Notes under the pieces: generated by a model
What the model saw: only the letters and a program-made list of their open reading frames with translations
Databases searched by the model: none
Told to the model about the DNA's origin: nothing
Made by a program: the position numbers and the translations under genes
NCBI GenBank assembly: GCA_947565635.1
Contig: CANOGU010000013.1
Coordinates: forward strand, 1 to 59,191
Length of the DNA stretch: 59,191 nt
DNA from: an uncultured Lactobacillus sp.
GTDB taxonomy: Bacteria > Bacillota > Bacilli > Lactobacillales > Lactobacillaceae
Reading direction: 5' to 3'
In this document: positions 25,115 to 33,642 of the stretch, piece after piece
Numbering within the stretch: the stretch's first letter is position 1
Layout of the letters: each line of letters starts with the position of its first letter

Positions 25115-25231
25115 GACCTTTAATATAGTCCCGTGAGGCTATCAAGGAAATCTGCGCGTAAACTATTTTTTATAGTTTTAAACAGAAACGACTATCTTAG
25201 AGGCAATTCTTCAGATAGTCGTTTTTTCTTT
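25115..25231 (+). promoter_or_regulatory. PyrR-binding attenuator of the uracil permease gene
   Basis: AGTCCCGTGAGGCT at 25127-25140 fits the PyrR anti-antiterminator motif ARUCCNGNGAGGYU and sits in a TATAGTC/GGCTATC hairpin. Downstream, AACGACTATCT (25187-25197) and AGATAGTCGTT (25213-25222) form an intrinsic terminator with a T-run. UMP-bound PyrR would hold the binding loop and favour termination, so uracil uptake falls when pyrimidines are plentiful. Confidence 0.88.
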
Positions 25232-25265
25232 AGGTCATCCAATCGTCATTTTCAAGGAGGAAAAA

Positions 25266-26597
25266 ATGAAAAAAATGCCTAAAGACACATTCCATAATGA
25301 TGATGCGATCTTAGACGTTTACGAAAAGCCAGAACTTGGACATGGAATTTTGTTATCCATGCAACACTTGTTTGCCATGTTTGGCTCAACTGTTCTTGTT
25401 CCAATTTTGGTCGGTATCAACCCAAGTATTGCACTTCTTTCATCTGGTATCGGTACTTTAGTTCATATGGTGCTAACGCACTTTAAGATTCCGGCATACT
25501 TAGGCTCTAGTTTTGCCTTTGTTGCTACTATGCAGGCCTTAATGAGACAAGATGGGTATCCTGCAATTGCTCAAGGTGCAATTGCGGCTGGGTTAGTATA
25601 TGTTATTGTTGCCTTAGTTATTGCAAAGATTGGATCTGATTGGGTAAACAAAGTCTTACCACCAATTGTTGTGGGACCAATCATTATCGTAATTGGACTA
25701 TCTCTTGCAACTACTGCTGCCAACGATGCCATGATGAAGGGTACGAAGTACAACTTAACTTACTTCGGTGTTGCCATCTTTACCTTAGTCATGACCTTAA
25801 TTTTCCAAATGTGCTTCAAAGGTTTTACTAGTTTGGTTTCAATTATGCTTGGAATCGTTTGTGGTTACGCCCTATCTTGTGTTCTAGGAATAGTTGATTT
25901 TTCAGGAGTAGTAAAAGCTGCTTGGTTCTCAATGCCCGCTTTAGATGTGCCTGGAATTAGCTACCACTTCAAATGGTATCCAGCAGCTATCTTAACAATG
26001 GCTCCAATTGCCTTTGTTACAATGACTGAACATATGGGACATATTATGGTTCTTAACTCCCTAACTAAGAGAAACTTCTTTAAGAATCCAGGTTTACACC
26101 GTACTATGATGGGTGACGGTCTTTCAACAATTATTGCCGGTTTTATCGGTGGTCCTCCGACTACTTCTTACGGTGAAAATATCGGTGTTTTAGCTATGAC
26201 CAAAGTTCATTCAGTTTGGGTATTAGCAGGAGCTGCAGTATTTGCAATTGTCTTTAGTTTTGTTGGTAAAGTTGCTACAGTCATCGAATCAATTCCAATG
26301 CCAGTTATCGGCGGTATTTCATTCTTACTGTTTGGAACGATTGCATCTAATGGTCTAAAGATTTTAGTTGATGATAAAATCGACTTTGGCGAAAAACGTA
26401 ATATGTTAATCGCTTCTGTTATCTTAGTTATTGGTATCGGTGGAGCTTACTTACAACTTGGTAGTTTCCAATTAACTTCAGTTGCCTTATGTACAATCTT
26501 TGGTATGTTAATGAACTGGATTTTACCTAAGAAAGCAGCTAGTGAAAAGGCGCTAGAAGCTGAAAAGAAAGAAAAAGAACAAAAATACTTTAATTAG
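25266..26597 (+). CDS. pyrP: Uracil permease (NCS2 family)
   Basis: A 443-residue membrane transporter with about 14 segments of the UraA/PyrP type. Family features include QHLFAMFGSTVLVPILVG near the N-terminus, VTMTEHMGH with the substrate-binding glutamate, and GGPPTTSYGENIG with the second binding-site region. AAGGAGG precedes the ATG. The PyrR leader upstream and a terminator directly after the gene show that it is a single-gene unit for proton-coupled uracil uptake. Confidence 0.94.
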   Translation: MKKMPKDTFHNDDAILDVYEKPELGHGILLSMQHLFAMFGSTVLVPILVGINPSIALLSSGIGTLVHMVLTHFKIPAYLGSSFAFVATMQALMRQDGYPAIAQGAIAAGLVYVIVALVIAKIGSDWVNKVLPPIVVGPIIIVIGLSLATTAANDAMMKGTKYNLTYFGVAIFTLVMTLIFQMCFKGFTSLVSIMLGIVCGYALSCVLGIVDFSGVVKAAWFSMPALDVPGISYHFKWYPAAILTMAPIAFVTMTEHMGHIMVLNSLTKRNFFKNPGLHRTMMGDGLSTIIAGFIGGPPTTSYGENIGVLAMTKVHSVWVLAGAAVFAIVFSFVGKVATVIESIPMPVIGGISFLLFGTIASNGLKILVDDKIDFGEKRNMLIASVILVIGIGGAYLQLGSFQLTSVALCTIFGMLMNWILPKKAASEKALEAEKKEKEQKYFN

Positions 26598-26614
26598 TTG
26601 AATATATGAAAAGA

Positions 26615-26649
26615 GCTAGAATCCGTGTAATGTGGATTCTAGCCTTTTT
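26615..26649 (+). terminator. Terminator of the uracil permease gene
   Basis: GCTAGAATCC and GGATTCTAGC stem followed by T residues. Confidence 0.85.
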
Positions 26650-27301
26650 AGTAGTCCATTTCTTGTTCAAATCTATATTGCTGCAATACGTATTCCTTAA
26701 AAAATAGCAAAGTAAATGCAACATATCGTCAACCTGAATATCTTCTTGAAAATGCTCATTAATATATTTAATTATTTCATCCCCTAGTGGAAGATTAGGA
26801 CTTTTAATAACTGACTCTTTTTTATTAAAATTCTGATCAAGTAAAACTCAAATGACTTAAAATCATAAATCTTCGAGCATCAGTTAATTGTTTATGGCAT
26901 AATTTACCGAGTTCAATATCTTCTTTTTCTAACTTTTTATAAGCGGTTTTATTCTCATTGCTATTTTTTCCTAACAGATCAAGGTTCCAGTTAATACTTG
27001 TAGAATATTGACTTAATAAAAAATTATCATCAATAATCAAACCTTCATATTCCCAATTTTCTTCTTTACCAGATGAACTATGAATCTTTCTTCGATTAAC
27101 AAGCCAAATATCACCACTATTAAAGTGATAAGTTTTACCTTCAAGTGCAAAACACAGATCCTTTCCCTTAATTAAATAATTAAGTTCAATTCCTTGATGC
27201 CAATGCTCTGACTGAATTGCCTGATCGCTGTGGTAAAAATAAAAAGGCAATCTTTGATTATTTTGAACTTCTTCATGTTCAACTATTGTAACCTCTTTCA
27301 A
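26650..27301 (-). pseudogene. Frameshifted AraC-type regulator
   Basis: The first 154 codons (27301 to 26837, TTG start) encode a cupin-like sensing domain with HWHQGIELNYLIKG and FNSGDIWLVNRRKIHS. The frame then breaks after SHLSFT. The continuation in another frame (near 26830-26680) reads DQNFNKKES, then IIKYINEHFQEDIQVDDM, the beginning of an AraC helix-turn-helix domain, and decays before the second helix-turn-helix. DNA binding is therefore lost. It is divergent from the HAD phosphatase gene, which it may once have controlled. Confidence 0.8.
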
Positions 27302-27389
27302 GAAAATTACTTCTTAATTACGAAAATGATACTTTTTTTCTATTTATAAATGGTATCTTAATAATGTAAAAATATGAGGAGGATTTAAA

Positions 27390-28178
27390 ATGATTAAATT
27401 AATCGCCGTAGATATGGACGGTACTTTCTTAAGAGATGATAAAACTTACGATAGAGAAAAGTTTGCTCGAATTTATCAAGAATTAGAAAAGAAAGATATT
27501 AAATTCACTATTGCTAGTGGTAATCAATACTATCAAATTACTACTTTCTTTAAAGATTTTCCTAATGTAATCTATGTTGCAGAAAATGGCGCTTTAGTTA
27601 GAAATAAAGGAAAAATTTTAGCACTTCATGCTTTCTCAAACGATACAGTTAAACAGATCGAAGATTTTTTATTAAAACAACCTGAATTACAATTTTTAAT
27701 CTCAGGTGCAAAAAGTGCTTACTTTCCGATTCAATTTACAGATGATTATTACGAAATTTCTACTAAATACTACTATCGTTTAAAGAAAATACATAACCTT
27801 AATGAGGTTGATGATAAAGTACTCAAATTTTCAATTTCCTGTCCGGACAAAAAAACAAATTATTATGTAGACTTCTTAAAAAAGAACCTCGGCCGCTATT
27901 GTAATGTAACAAGTAGTGGTCATGGCGAAATTGACTTGATTTTACCAGAGATCCATAAGGCTCATGGTTTAGCTGAATTAGGCCAAGTTTTAGGAATTTC
28001 TCTTTCTGATATGACTGCTTTTGGTGATGGTGGAAATGACTTAGAAATGATCAAAGAAGTTGGAGATGGCGTAGCGATGTCAAATGCGGATCCAGCAGTT
28101 TTAAAAGTTGCAGATCATACAACTACTTCCAATAATGAACAAGGTGTTCTTACTTACATTGAAAATAATATTCTCTAA
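27390..28178 (+). CDS. Cof-type HAD hydrolase (sugar-phosphatase-like)
   Basis: A 262-residue HAD-superfamily phosphatase of the Cof/IIB cap subtype. Motif I is DMDGTFL (nucleophile and acid aspartates), motif II lies in TIASGNQYY, and motif IV is GDGGNDLEM. AGGAGG precedes the ATG. Such enzymes dephosphorylate sugar phosphates or cofactors in the cytoplasm; the substrate cannot be set from sequence. It is a single gene next to a broken AraC regulator. Confidence 0.87.
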   Translation: MIKLIAVDMDGTFLRDDKTYDREKFARIYQELEKKDIKFTIASGNQYYQITTFFKDFPNVIYVAENGALVRNKGKILALHAFSNDTVKQIEDFLLKQPELQFLISGAKSAYFPIQFTDDYYEISTKYYYRLKKIHNLNEVDDKVLKFSISCPDKKTNYYVDFLKKNLGRYCNVTSSGHGEIDLILPEIHKAHGLAELGQVLGISLSDMTAFGDGGNDLEMIKEVGDGVAMSNADPAVLKVADHTTTSNNEQGVLTYIENNIL

Positions 28179-28182
28179 TAAC

Positions 28183-28211
28183 AAAAAGCTTGAAGCAATC
28201 CCCATGCTTCA
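28183..28211 (-). terminator. Terminator of the truncated ATPase gene
   Basis: On the minus strand, GAAGC ATGGGGATT GCTTC is followed by AAGCTTTTT. It has no T-run on the plus strand. Confidence 0.6.
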
Positions 28212-28221
28212 AAATGTCAAT

Positions 28222-28434
28222 CTAATTGATCACAACCCAGTTATCTTTTTTAGACATCTGATTGCTAATATCACTTAAAAAAGTAGTTTTACCTGATCCA
28301 CGTAAACTATAAACAAAAGTAGTTTGATATGGACTTACAGGTTCCTCAAGGTCCTTGATTACGGTATTTAGCTGTTTCGATCTATCTAAAAATATTTTAG
28401 GAACATCACCAAATGTTGGATTAAATGGATTCAT
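28222..28434 (-). pseudogene. Truncated AAA+ ATPase paralogue
   Basis: The 70-codon frame begins MNPFNPTFGDVPKIFLD, almost identical to the ATPase at 23382-24482. It reaches a Walker A motif SLRGSGKTTFL and stops 20 residues later. Walker B, sensor and winged-helix parts are missing, and no remains of them are visible downstream. Five phased AT-rich repeats precede it. It is either a dead remnant or a short P-loop peptide that could interfere with the full-length protein. Confidence 0.75.
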
Positions 28435-28462
28435 TATTTTTCCCCATTTATTACTATAAACT

Positions 28463-28524
28463 GTTTTATAATGTTTTATACTAATATTCCATTTTTATAC
28501 TGCTTTATACTCTTTTATACTTTT
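28463..28524 (-). repeat. Five helically phased TTTATA repeats upstream of the truncated ATPase
   Basis: TTTATA copies begin at 28465, 28475, 28494, 28504 and 28514, with spacing of 10, 19, 10 and 10 bases. The minus-strand consensus is AGTATAAA(A/G)(N). The intact paralogue has two copies of the same element with TTTAAA. Confidence 0.7.
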
Positions 28525-28528
28525 CTAT

Positions 28529-28562
28529 AAAAAAGCAGCCACTCAATAATTGAGTGACTGCA
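28529..28562 (-). terminator. Terminator of the GNAT gene
   Basis: GCAGTCACTCAAT/ATTGAGTGGCTGC stem followed by TTTTTT on the minus strand. Confidence 0.8.
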
Positions 28563-28566
28563 AATA

Positions 28567-29100
28567 TTATTTTTCAATTCTAAATCGATAAAAACCTAAA
28601 CTCATTTGCTTCAATGTCTTAGCAAAATCTTTTTTATCAAAGTGATTTTGATCAACTAAGGCTTCAAATTCACCATCCGCGTCAACCAACATCTGGTGCG
28701 TTCTACGCCAACCATTCTTCTGGTAAAAACGCAAACGACTAACACGTTGATGATAATTCTCTGCATCAGGATCAAGCGGTTCAATATCTAATACAATTTG
28801 CTGCTCTGGATATTTTTCTTCAAGCATATGTAAAATTTTGCTTCCATATCCATTGCCACGCAATTCTGGTTCAACAGCTAAGTACGCCAAATAAACAGTA
28901 TTGTCACTAATATAGTAACAAACCATCCCGCAAAATACTTCTCCATCATAAACGGCATTAAGTTGGAGTTTCTTTCGCAAGCTCATTAATACCATTGAGA
29001 TCCATGAGAATCTTTCCCATTCTGGAAAAGCACTATAATATAAATCTTTAACTTTATGATAATTCTTAGAGCCCCATCGGGCGGCTTGTTCGTCTAAAAT
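28567..29100 (-). CDS. GNAT acetyltransferase with apparently lost or non-standard start codon
   Basis: The conserved core contains VYLAYLAVEPELRGNGYG, the acetyl-CoA-binding motif A, and LRFYQKNGWRR, motif B. The first in-frame ATG (28995) would give 142 residues and leave out an upstream stretch that reads as good GNAT sequence (YSAFPEWERFSW). The frame stays open to 29100, where ATT follows AGAAGGA at a suitable distance; starting there gives 177 residues, the usual family size. Either ATT serves as a weak start or an ancestral ATG was mutated and only a shorter protein is made. The acyl acceptor is unknown. Confidence 0.65.
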   Translation of the reverse strand: MLDEQAARWGSKNYHKVKDLYYSAFPEWERFSWISMVLMSLRKKLQLNAVYDGEVFCGMVCYYISDNTVYLAYLAVEPELRGNGYGSKILHMLEEKYPEQQIVLDIEPLDPDAENYHQRVSRLRFYQKNGWRRTHQMLVDADGEFEALVDQNHFDKKDFAKTLKQMSLGFYRFRIEK

Positions 29101-29186
29101 AAGAATCCTTCTCTTTTCTATTAATATAATTTACTTCTCTAATTAAAAAATACTTTTCTTTAAAAATCAAATTTCTAATGCTATAC

Positions 29187-29221
29187 AAAATAGGGACAAG
29201 CTTGTCTGCTCGCCCCTATTG
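29187..29221 (-). terminator. Terminator of the holin-like gene
   Basis: AATAGGG...GCTTGTCCCTATT pairing with TTTTG following on the minus strand. Confidence 0.65.
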
Positions 29222-29223
29222 CT

Positions 29224-29550
29224 CTAACTATTAATCTGTTTAAATCGTAAGTCAGTTACTATCTTTTCAATACCAGCAATGATATTTTTTACATCATTTT
29301 CAGAAACTACGAATCCTTTTTTCTCTAAGCTGGTCACAACTGCTCTTACTACATTATTTAACTTTTTCTCATTTGAGATAAGTTCTTTATCATAAAAATA
29401 TACATAATCAATCATTAGCTGTCTAGCAAGTTGGATAAAATATATTTGTTGTGTTTCCTTAAAATGAACATACCCTAATACAGTCACACTAATAATACTA
29501 ATAATCCATAAAGCCAGCTCTACTAATTCTATATAGTCCTTTGTACTCAA
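29224..29550 (-). CDS. Holin-like protein (phage LL-H holin type)
   Basis: A 108-residue protein with one N-terminal membrane segment (about residues 9-28), a polar middle region and a C-terminal helix ending in IIAGIEKIVTDLRF. The plan resembles the LLH holin family of lactobacillus phages. TTG is the start, supported by GAGGAGAGGA directly upstream. No other phage genes are adjacent except the wall-lytic remnant at 30232-30420, so it may be a leftover of a lysis cassette. Assignment is by overall layout and is tentative. Confidence 0.5.
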   Translation of the reverse strand: MSTKDYIELVELALWIISIISVTVLGYVHFKETQQIYFIQLARQLMIDYVYFYDKELISNEKKLNNVVRAVVTSLEKKGFVVSENDVKNIIAGIEKIVTDLRFKQINS

Positions 29551-29643
29551 TCCTCTCCTCTTTTCTTTAAACTAATTAATTTTGACATTCAACTTTTCAT
29601 CTTTTAAAATCGTAACATCTATAACTTTCGAAAGGTGTTTTTC

Positions 29644-30222
29644 ATGAATTCACAAGATAACCCTATTTTTGTTTCCAATTTAACTAAATGGGATGTATTT
29701 AAGGCAACATGGCTAGTGTTTTTTCTAAATTTAATCTATGTACCCCAAAAGTCTCGCTTTACACGTTTTTTTATACATATAATTTATTTCTTAGCAACTA
29801 TATTTTTTATATTATCTTTAAATAATGCTAATTTTTTGTCTAAAATAATTTGTTTATTAGGAATATTTTCTCCGTTAATCATAACAATCTATGCTGCATT
29901 TTTTTGGGCCCAACAATACCCAACTCCAACATTAATTTCTCTATTTTCTTTATCAAATTCAGATATTTCTATTCTGAAAAATAAATATAATATCTCATCA
30001 AAAAATATTAATTCTGCTGGAATCTTAGACTTAGATACTGCCATATTTATTAATACAAAAAAGATGTATATTATTAGTTCGTTTAAAGATTCTAATTTAA
30101 ATAATCATCATCAGAAGGTAATTATAAAAATAATTTCAAAATCTCAAAATAATACAGTACTCAAAAAAACTAAATTATTTTTAACAATAAAAAATAGATG
30201 TAAATACTATTTTAGATTTTAA
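29644..30222 (+). CDS. Small membrane protein of unknown function
   Basis: A 192-residue protein with two or three hydrophobic segments (roughly residues 15-35, 42-60 and 67-88) and a basic, asparagine-rich C-terminal half. GAAAGGTG precedes the ATG at 29644, which is preferred over a GTG at 29635. It is divergent from the holin-like gene. The coding region is AT-richer than its neighbours, which hints at acquired DNA. I recognise no family. Confidence 0.6.
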   Translation: MNSQDNPIFVSNLTKWDVFKATWLVFFLNLIYVPQKSRFTRFFIHIIYFLATIFFILSLNNANFLSKIICLLGIFSPLIITIYAAFFWAQQYPTPTLISLFSLSNSDISILKNKYNISSKNINSAGILDLDTAIFINTKKMYIISSFKDSNLNNHHQKVIIKIISKSQNNTVLKKTKLFLTIKNRCKYYFRF

Positions 30223-30231
30223 TAGTGTAAT

Positions 30232-30420
30232 TTAAATAGCAGCAATTGTACCGGGACTATAATTACCGTTAGCACCAGCGATTCCAATAGATTTCTGTAG
30301 TGCAAAAATTAAAGCTGTATTTGTTGCTCGCTGGTAAATTCCGTCACAAGGTAAAATCCCTAATTCATCGCTATATTTACCATTTAAATATCTCTGCATT
30401 GAACGTACACCGCTTTTACC
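30232..30420 (-). pseudogene. C-terminal remnant of a DUF1906-type (glycoside-hydrolase-like) wall protein
   Basis: The open stretch reads GVRSMQRYLNGKYSD, then LPCDGIYQRATNTALIFALQ, and ends shortly after GANGNYSPGT. This matches the peptidoglycan-binding linker of secreted proteins with Rv2525c-like/DUF1906 domains. An in-frame TAA lies immediately upstream and no catalytic domain remains. Confidence 0.6.
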
Positions 30421-30441
30421 TTAAACAAAAGCGCTCATATC

Positions 30442-30482
30442 AAAAAAGCTTTACTCATCATCAAAACGAGTAAAGCTTTTTA
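30442..30482. terminator. Terminator of the oleate hydratase gene
   Basis: AAAAAAGCTTTACTC and GAGTAAAGCTTTTT arms, effective on the minus strand. Confidence 0.85.
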
Positions 30483-30503
30483 ACTATTTAAATTTTCAAC
30501 TTA

Positions 30504-32276
30504 CTAAATTAACTTATATTTCTTAAGCAACTCTTCTACGTACGTTCCTTTAACTTTCTTCAAGCCTTCCTTAACTATCAGTTTTTCAGGTAAAGGCAAA
30601 TCAAGCTCAGTTAACTTCTTTCTGTCATTTAAGTAGTACATTGCATTCATTAACATTCTTACATCAAAGGCAGATGCAAATACTTCAGGAACACCGCGAT
30701 CTACATTAAGCAAAGTGTAGACAGCTTCCATAGCTGTACGTACGGAATATTCAGTAGTAAAGACAGTATCTCTTTCAGTTTCAGCAAAATTACCAATAAA
30801 GGCCAAGTTCTTAGACTTGTCTGGTACTACTTTTGGACGATCGCCCAATGCACGTGGCATAAAGTAAGAAGTAATATATGGCATATGGTTTGGAATTGTA
30901 GTAGCATCAATTGCCATCTTCTTAATTTCAGATTCAGGAACTCCCATGTGATAAAGCCATTCTTCACAAAGTTCAATACCATCACACTCCGGCATTGTCT
31001 TTTTAACATAGTTACCCTTAGTGTTTGAGTATAACCCATACAGCCAAACGATTAATTCATTTGGCTTTTGCTTATGGAATTGTGGCTGACGACTAATTGA
31101 ATAACCAAGTAACCAATTAGAATCTTTAATTGTGGTTGGTCCACTAGTTACAATTGAACCAGAATGTGGATCCTTCTTATTAACCTTTTCAATATAAGGC
31201 ACAATATCATCATTAGTGAAAGTAACTGTAGCAGAAATCACCCAGTTAGCAGCTGGTATGTTCTCGCAGAATTTTTCTGGATGACCGAAGTCCTCATCTT
31301 GAGCTGCTAAATTCTTCCACAATTGCCAACTTGGTCCAAGTTCATGTTTTTGTTCAGCTGGGTGTGTATTGTCTCCATATGTTGTACTTTCGGTAATTGA
31401 ACCATTGGTTACGAAGACTAAGTCATTAGGAGTTAACTTAATAACTTTTTGCTCACCTTTTTCAGTCATCTTAATTTCAGTGGCAACTTTTTCATCTTCA
31501 GTACGGTTAACGATAATATTATTTACAATTGTGTCGTAGTGGAACTTTACCCCATGCTTCTTTAAGTAACTAATTAAAGGCATGATTAAATCTTCATATT
31601 GATTGTACTTAGTAAAGCGAAGTGAAGACAGATTCTTCAAAGTTGCTACATGCTGTACAAACCGCATTAAGTAACGACGCATTTCCATTGCACTTGCCCA
31701 AGGCATAAATGCAAACATTGTTTGCCAATATAACCAGAAGTTTGACTTAAAGAATTCATCATCAAAAACTTCATTAATTTTCTTATCTTGTAAGTCCTTT
31801 TCTGGTGTCATTACTAAATTCAAGATTTCTTTAACAGCCTTGGGTGAAAGAAGTAAATCACCATCTGTTGGGAGTTCTTGACCACGGTTTTCAATGACAC
31901 GGGTCTTAGAGTAACATGGGTCTTTTCTGTTTTCACGATAGAATTCATCTAAAACACTCTGATCAGGATAATCTAGTGATGGAATTGATCTAAATAAATC
32001 CCATAAGGTTTCAAAGTGTGGTTCCATTTCACGTCCGCCACGCATTACATATGCTTGATCAGCTACATTGTAAATAGCATCCATGCTTCCACCAGGGAGA
32101 GCTAATTCTTCAAGAACGTGAATCTTGTCACCCTTCATATGGCCATCACGAATTAAGAAAACAGCTGCAGCTAAAGCAGCTAATCCTGATCCAACAATAT
32201 AAGCTGATTTATTATCTACATCTTTTGGCTTTTCTGCATTTATAAAAGCTTCATAATTTCCATTGCTATAATGCAT
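30504..32276 (-). CDS. ohyA: Oleate hydratase (myosin-cross-reactive antigen family)
   Basis: A 590-residue FAD enzyme that adds water to the 9-cis double bond of oleic or linoleic acid, giving 10-hydroxy fatty acids. The dinucleotide-binding motif [14 protein letters not shown] lies near residues 28-41, and the catalytic glutamate is probably Glu83 in [15 protein letters not shown] 32276 is used; an upstream TTG adds six unsupported residues. Hydration detoxifies host or dietary unsaturated fatty acids. A TetR-type gene is divergent from it with dyads between, so induction by fatty acids is likely. Confidence 0.93.
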   Translation of the reverse strand: MHYSNGNYEAFINAEKPKDVDNKSAYIVGSGLAALAAAVFLIRDGHMKGDKIHVLEELALPGGSMDAIYNVADQAYVMRGGREMEPHFETLWDLFRSIPSLDYPDQSVLDEFYRENRKDPCYSKTRVIENRGQELPTDGDLLLSPKAVKEILNLVMTPEKDLQDKKINEVFDDEFFKSNFWLYWQTMFAFMPWASAMEMRRYLMRFVQHVATLKNLSSLRFTKYNQYEDLIMPLISYLKKHGVKFHYDTIVNNIIVNRTEDEKVATEIKMTEKGEQKVIKLTPNDLVFVTNGSITESTTYGDNTHPAEQKHELGPSWQLWKNLAAQDEDFGHPEKFCENIPAANWVISATVTFTNDDIVPYIEKVNKKDPHSGSIVTSGPTTIKDSNWLLGYSISRQPQFHKQKPNELIVWLYGLYSNTKGNYVKKTMPECDGIELCEEWLYHMGVPESEIKKMAIDATTIPNHMPYITSYFMPRALGDRPKVVPDKSKNLAFIGNFAETERDTVFTTEYSVRTAMEAVYTLLNVDRGVPEVFASAFDVRMLMNAMYYLNDRKKLTELDLPLPEKLIVKEGLKKVKGTYVEELLKKYKLI

Positions 32277-32299
32277 AAGACACACTTCTTTCAATAATC

Positions 32300-32356
32300 G
32301 TTACACTTGTAACTATTTACACTTTATATCATAATGACAGTGCTTACATTTGTCAA
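32300..32356. promoter_or_regulatory. Candidate TetR operators between ohyA and its regulator
   Basis: GTTACACTTGTAAC at 32300-32313 is a near-perfect palindrome. A related half-site pair, CTTACATTTGTCAA, lies at about 32343-32356. Both sit in the divergent promoter region. Confidence 0.6.
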
Positions 32357-32385
32357 ACATAGTTTTTTAGAGAAGATGAATAATT

Positions 32386-32904
32386 ATGAATAAAAAAAGT
32401 CTTAAAACACAACACCAAATCGAAAATGCGTTATTTTCATTATTAAAAAAGTATTCCTATAATTCTCTCAGTGTTTCTCAAATAACTAAACATGCCGGGG
32501 TTTCTAGGATGGCTTTCTACCGTAATTATGAACAAAAAGATCAAATTTTAATTACTTTTTTACGTGATCAATATCAAAAATTCATTGATGATTTATCAGA
32601 CCACAAACTTACCGACTTCAAGGATCAACTAGCTGTCTACTTTAATTTTTTTAAAGATCATCCCGAGCTAATGAAATTATTTCTTAATGCCGGCTTAGAA
32701 GGAGAATTACTTAACCAGCAAACTAAATTTTTAAAAGAGCTAATTAATTATTCTCACCCTAATTTAAAACTTCCGTCCTATGCGATTAGCTACCAATCAG
32801 GTGGCATTTACATGCTCTTAATCTGGTGGGTTGGTCATAATTATCAAAAGCCGGTTAGTGAACTCTTATCATATATTGAGAATCATATTGTCATTAATAG
32901 CTAA
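32386..32904 (+). CDS. TetR-family regulator
   Basis: A 172-residue regulator with an N-terminal helix-turn-helix, seen in YNSLSVSQITKHAGVSRMAFYRNYEQKDQIL at about residues 25-55 (quoted in parts: SVSQITKHAGVSRM and AFYRNYEQKDQ). The C-terminal domain is a small all-helical ligand domain. It is divergent from ohyA with palindromes between, so it most likely represses ohyA and itself, with a fatty acid as probable effector. Confidence 0.85.
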   Translation: MNKKSLKTQHQIENALFSLLKKYSYNSLSVSQITKHAGVSRMAFYRNYEQKDQILITFLRDQYQKFIDDLSDHKLTDFKDQLAVYFNFFKDHPELMKLFLNAGLEGELLNQQTKFLKELINYSHPNLKLPSYAISYQSGGIYMLLIWWVGHNYQKPVSELLSYIENHIVINS

Positions 32905-33015
32905 ATCTTCTCCTACCATTATCTAGCAATAATTTCTAAGCATAATATTTTCTTCTTCTCAATTTTACTTTCTATAATATAGTTGAAAGTTTAATTTTTT
33001 AGAAAGGAAATTAAA

Positions 33016-33579
33016 ATGAAAAAATATATTGCTAAAATTGGACCACTTAATGCCGAAAAAATAGCTTGCTCTCCTCACGGAACCGCTACTTTTACTGAAG
33101 ATGAGGAACAAGATACGTTACATATTATGATTGAAATGTTCGACACTCCAGCAAACATCGAACACTGGCAACACTTCCATGGTTTCCCTGATGGTAAAGA
33201 TGCTCATGTAGCAACAATGGACAATGACTTAAATGGAGATGGATTTATTGATTTACCAGAAACTGAGCCAGTGTCAGGCACAACAATGGTTCCTTTCAAT
33301 AAAAATCCCGAAAAAATTAATATTCCTACTGATTCCTATCCCCATGCTGATGAATCTGGTCACTATCTATACGAAGCTGATGTTCCTTTAAATGAATTAA
33401 AGAAGCATTTTAAAGAAATCTTTAACACAACTGATCTAGCTTTAGATAAGCGCGTAGTTTATATTCACGGTGTGCCCGAGAGCCTATCGCTTCCCAACAC
33501 TGTCCAAGGCAGCGTAGCAAACTATGGTCCACACGTTACTCTTCCAATTGCAGTTGGAAAAATAGAAAAAGTAAATTAA
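33016..33579 (+). CDS. Conserved protein with EF-hand-like calcium loop and histidine cluster
   Basis: A 187-residue protein without signal peptide or membrane segment. Residues 50-60 read HWQHFHGFPDG, a histidine cluster followed by glycine, as in CHRD or Cu/Zn-SOD-like beta-sandwich proteins. Residues 71-82, DLNGDGFIDLPE, fit a canonical 12-residue EF-hand loop with Asp, Asn, Asp and a final Glu as ligands. AGAAAGGA precedes the ATG, and TATAAT at 32973-32978 gives a promoter. Metal binding is inferred; the function is unknown. The gene is transcribed alone and ends at a bidirectional terminator. Confidence 0.75.
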   Translation: MKKYIAKIGPLNAEKIACSPHGTATFTEDEEQDTLHIMIEMFDTPANIEHWQHFHGFPDGKDAHVATMDNDLNGDGFIDLPETEPVSGTTMVPFNKNPEKINIPTDSYPHADESGHYLYEADVPLNELKKHFKEIFNTTDLALDKRVVYIHGVPESLSLPNTVQGSVANYGPHVTLPIAVGKIEKVN

Positions 33580-33591
33580 TTAATAATACAG

Positions 33592-33642
33592 AAAAAGCTG
33601 ATAGACAATCCCAACTTCAGGACTCGTCTATCAGCTCTTTTC
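33592..33642. terminator. Bidirectional terminator between convergent genes
   Basis: GCTGATAGAC and GTCTATCAGC arms with T-runs on both strands. Confidence 0.85.

Noticed and set aside
28463-28524. A CRISPR array
   Set aside because: The repeats are only 6-10 bases with no unique spacers between them; they look like protein-binding iterons.
29224-30420. A prophage
   Set aside because: Only one holin-like gene and one wall-binding remnant are present; no integrase, capsid, tail or replication genes are visible.
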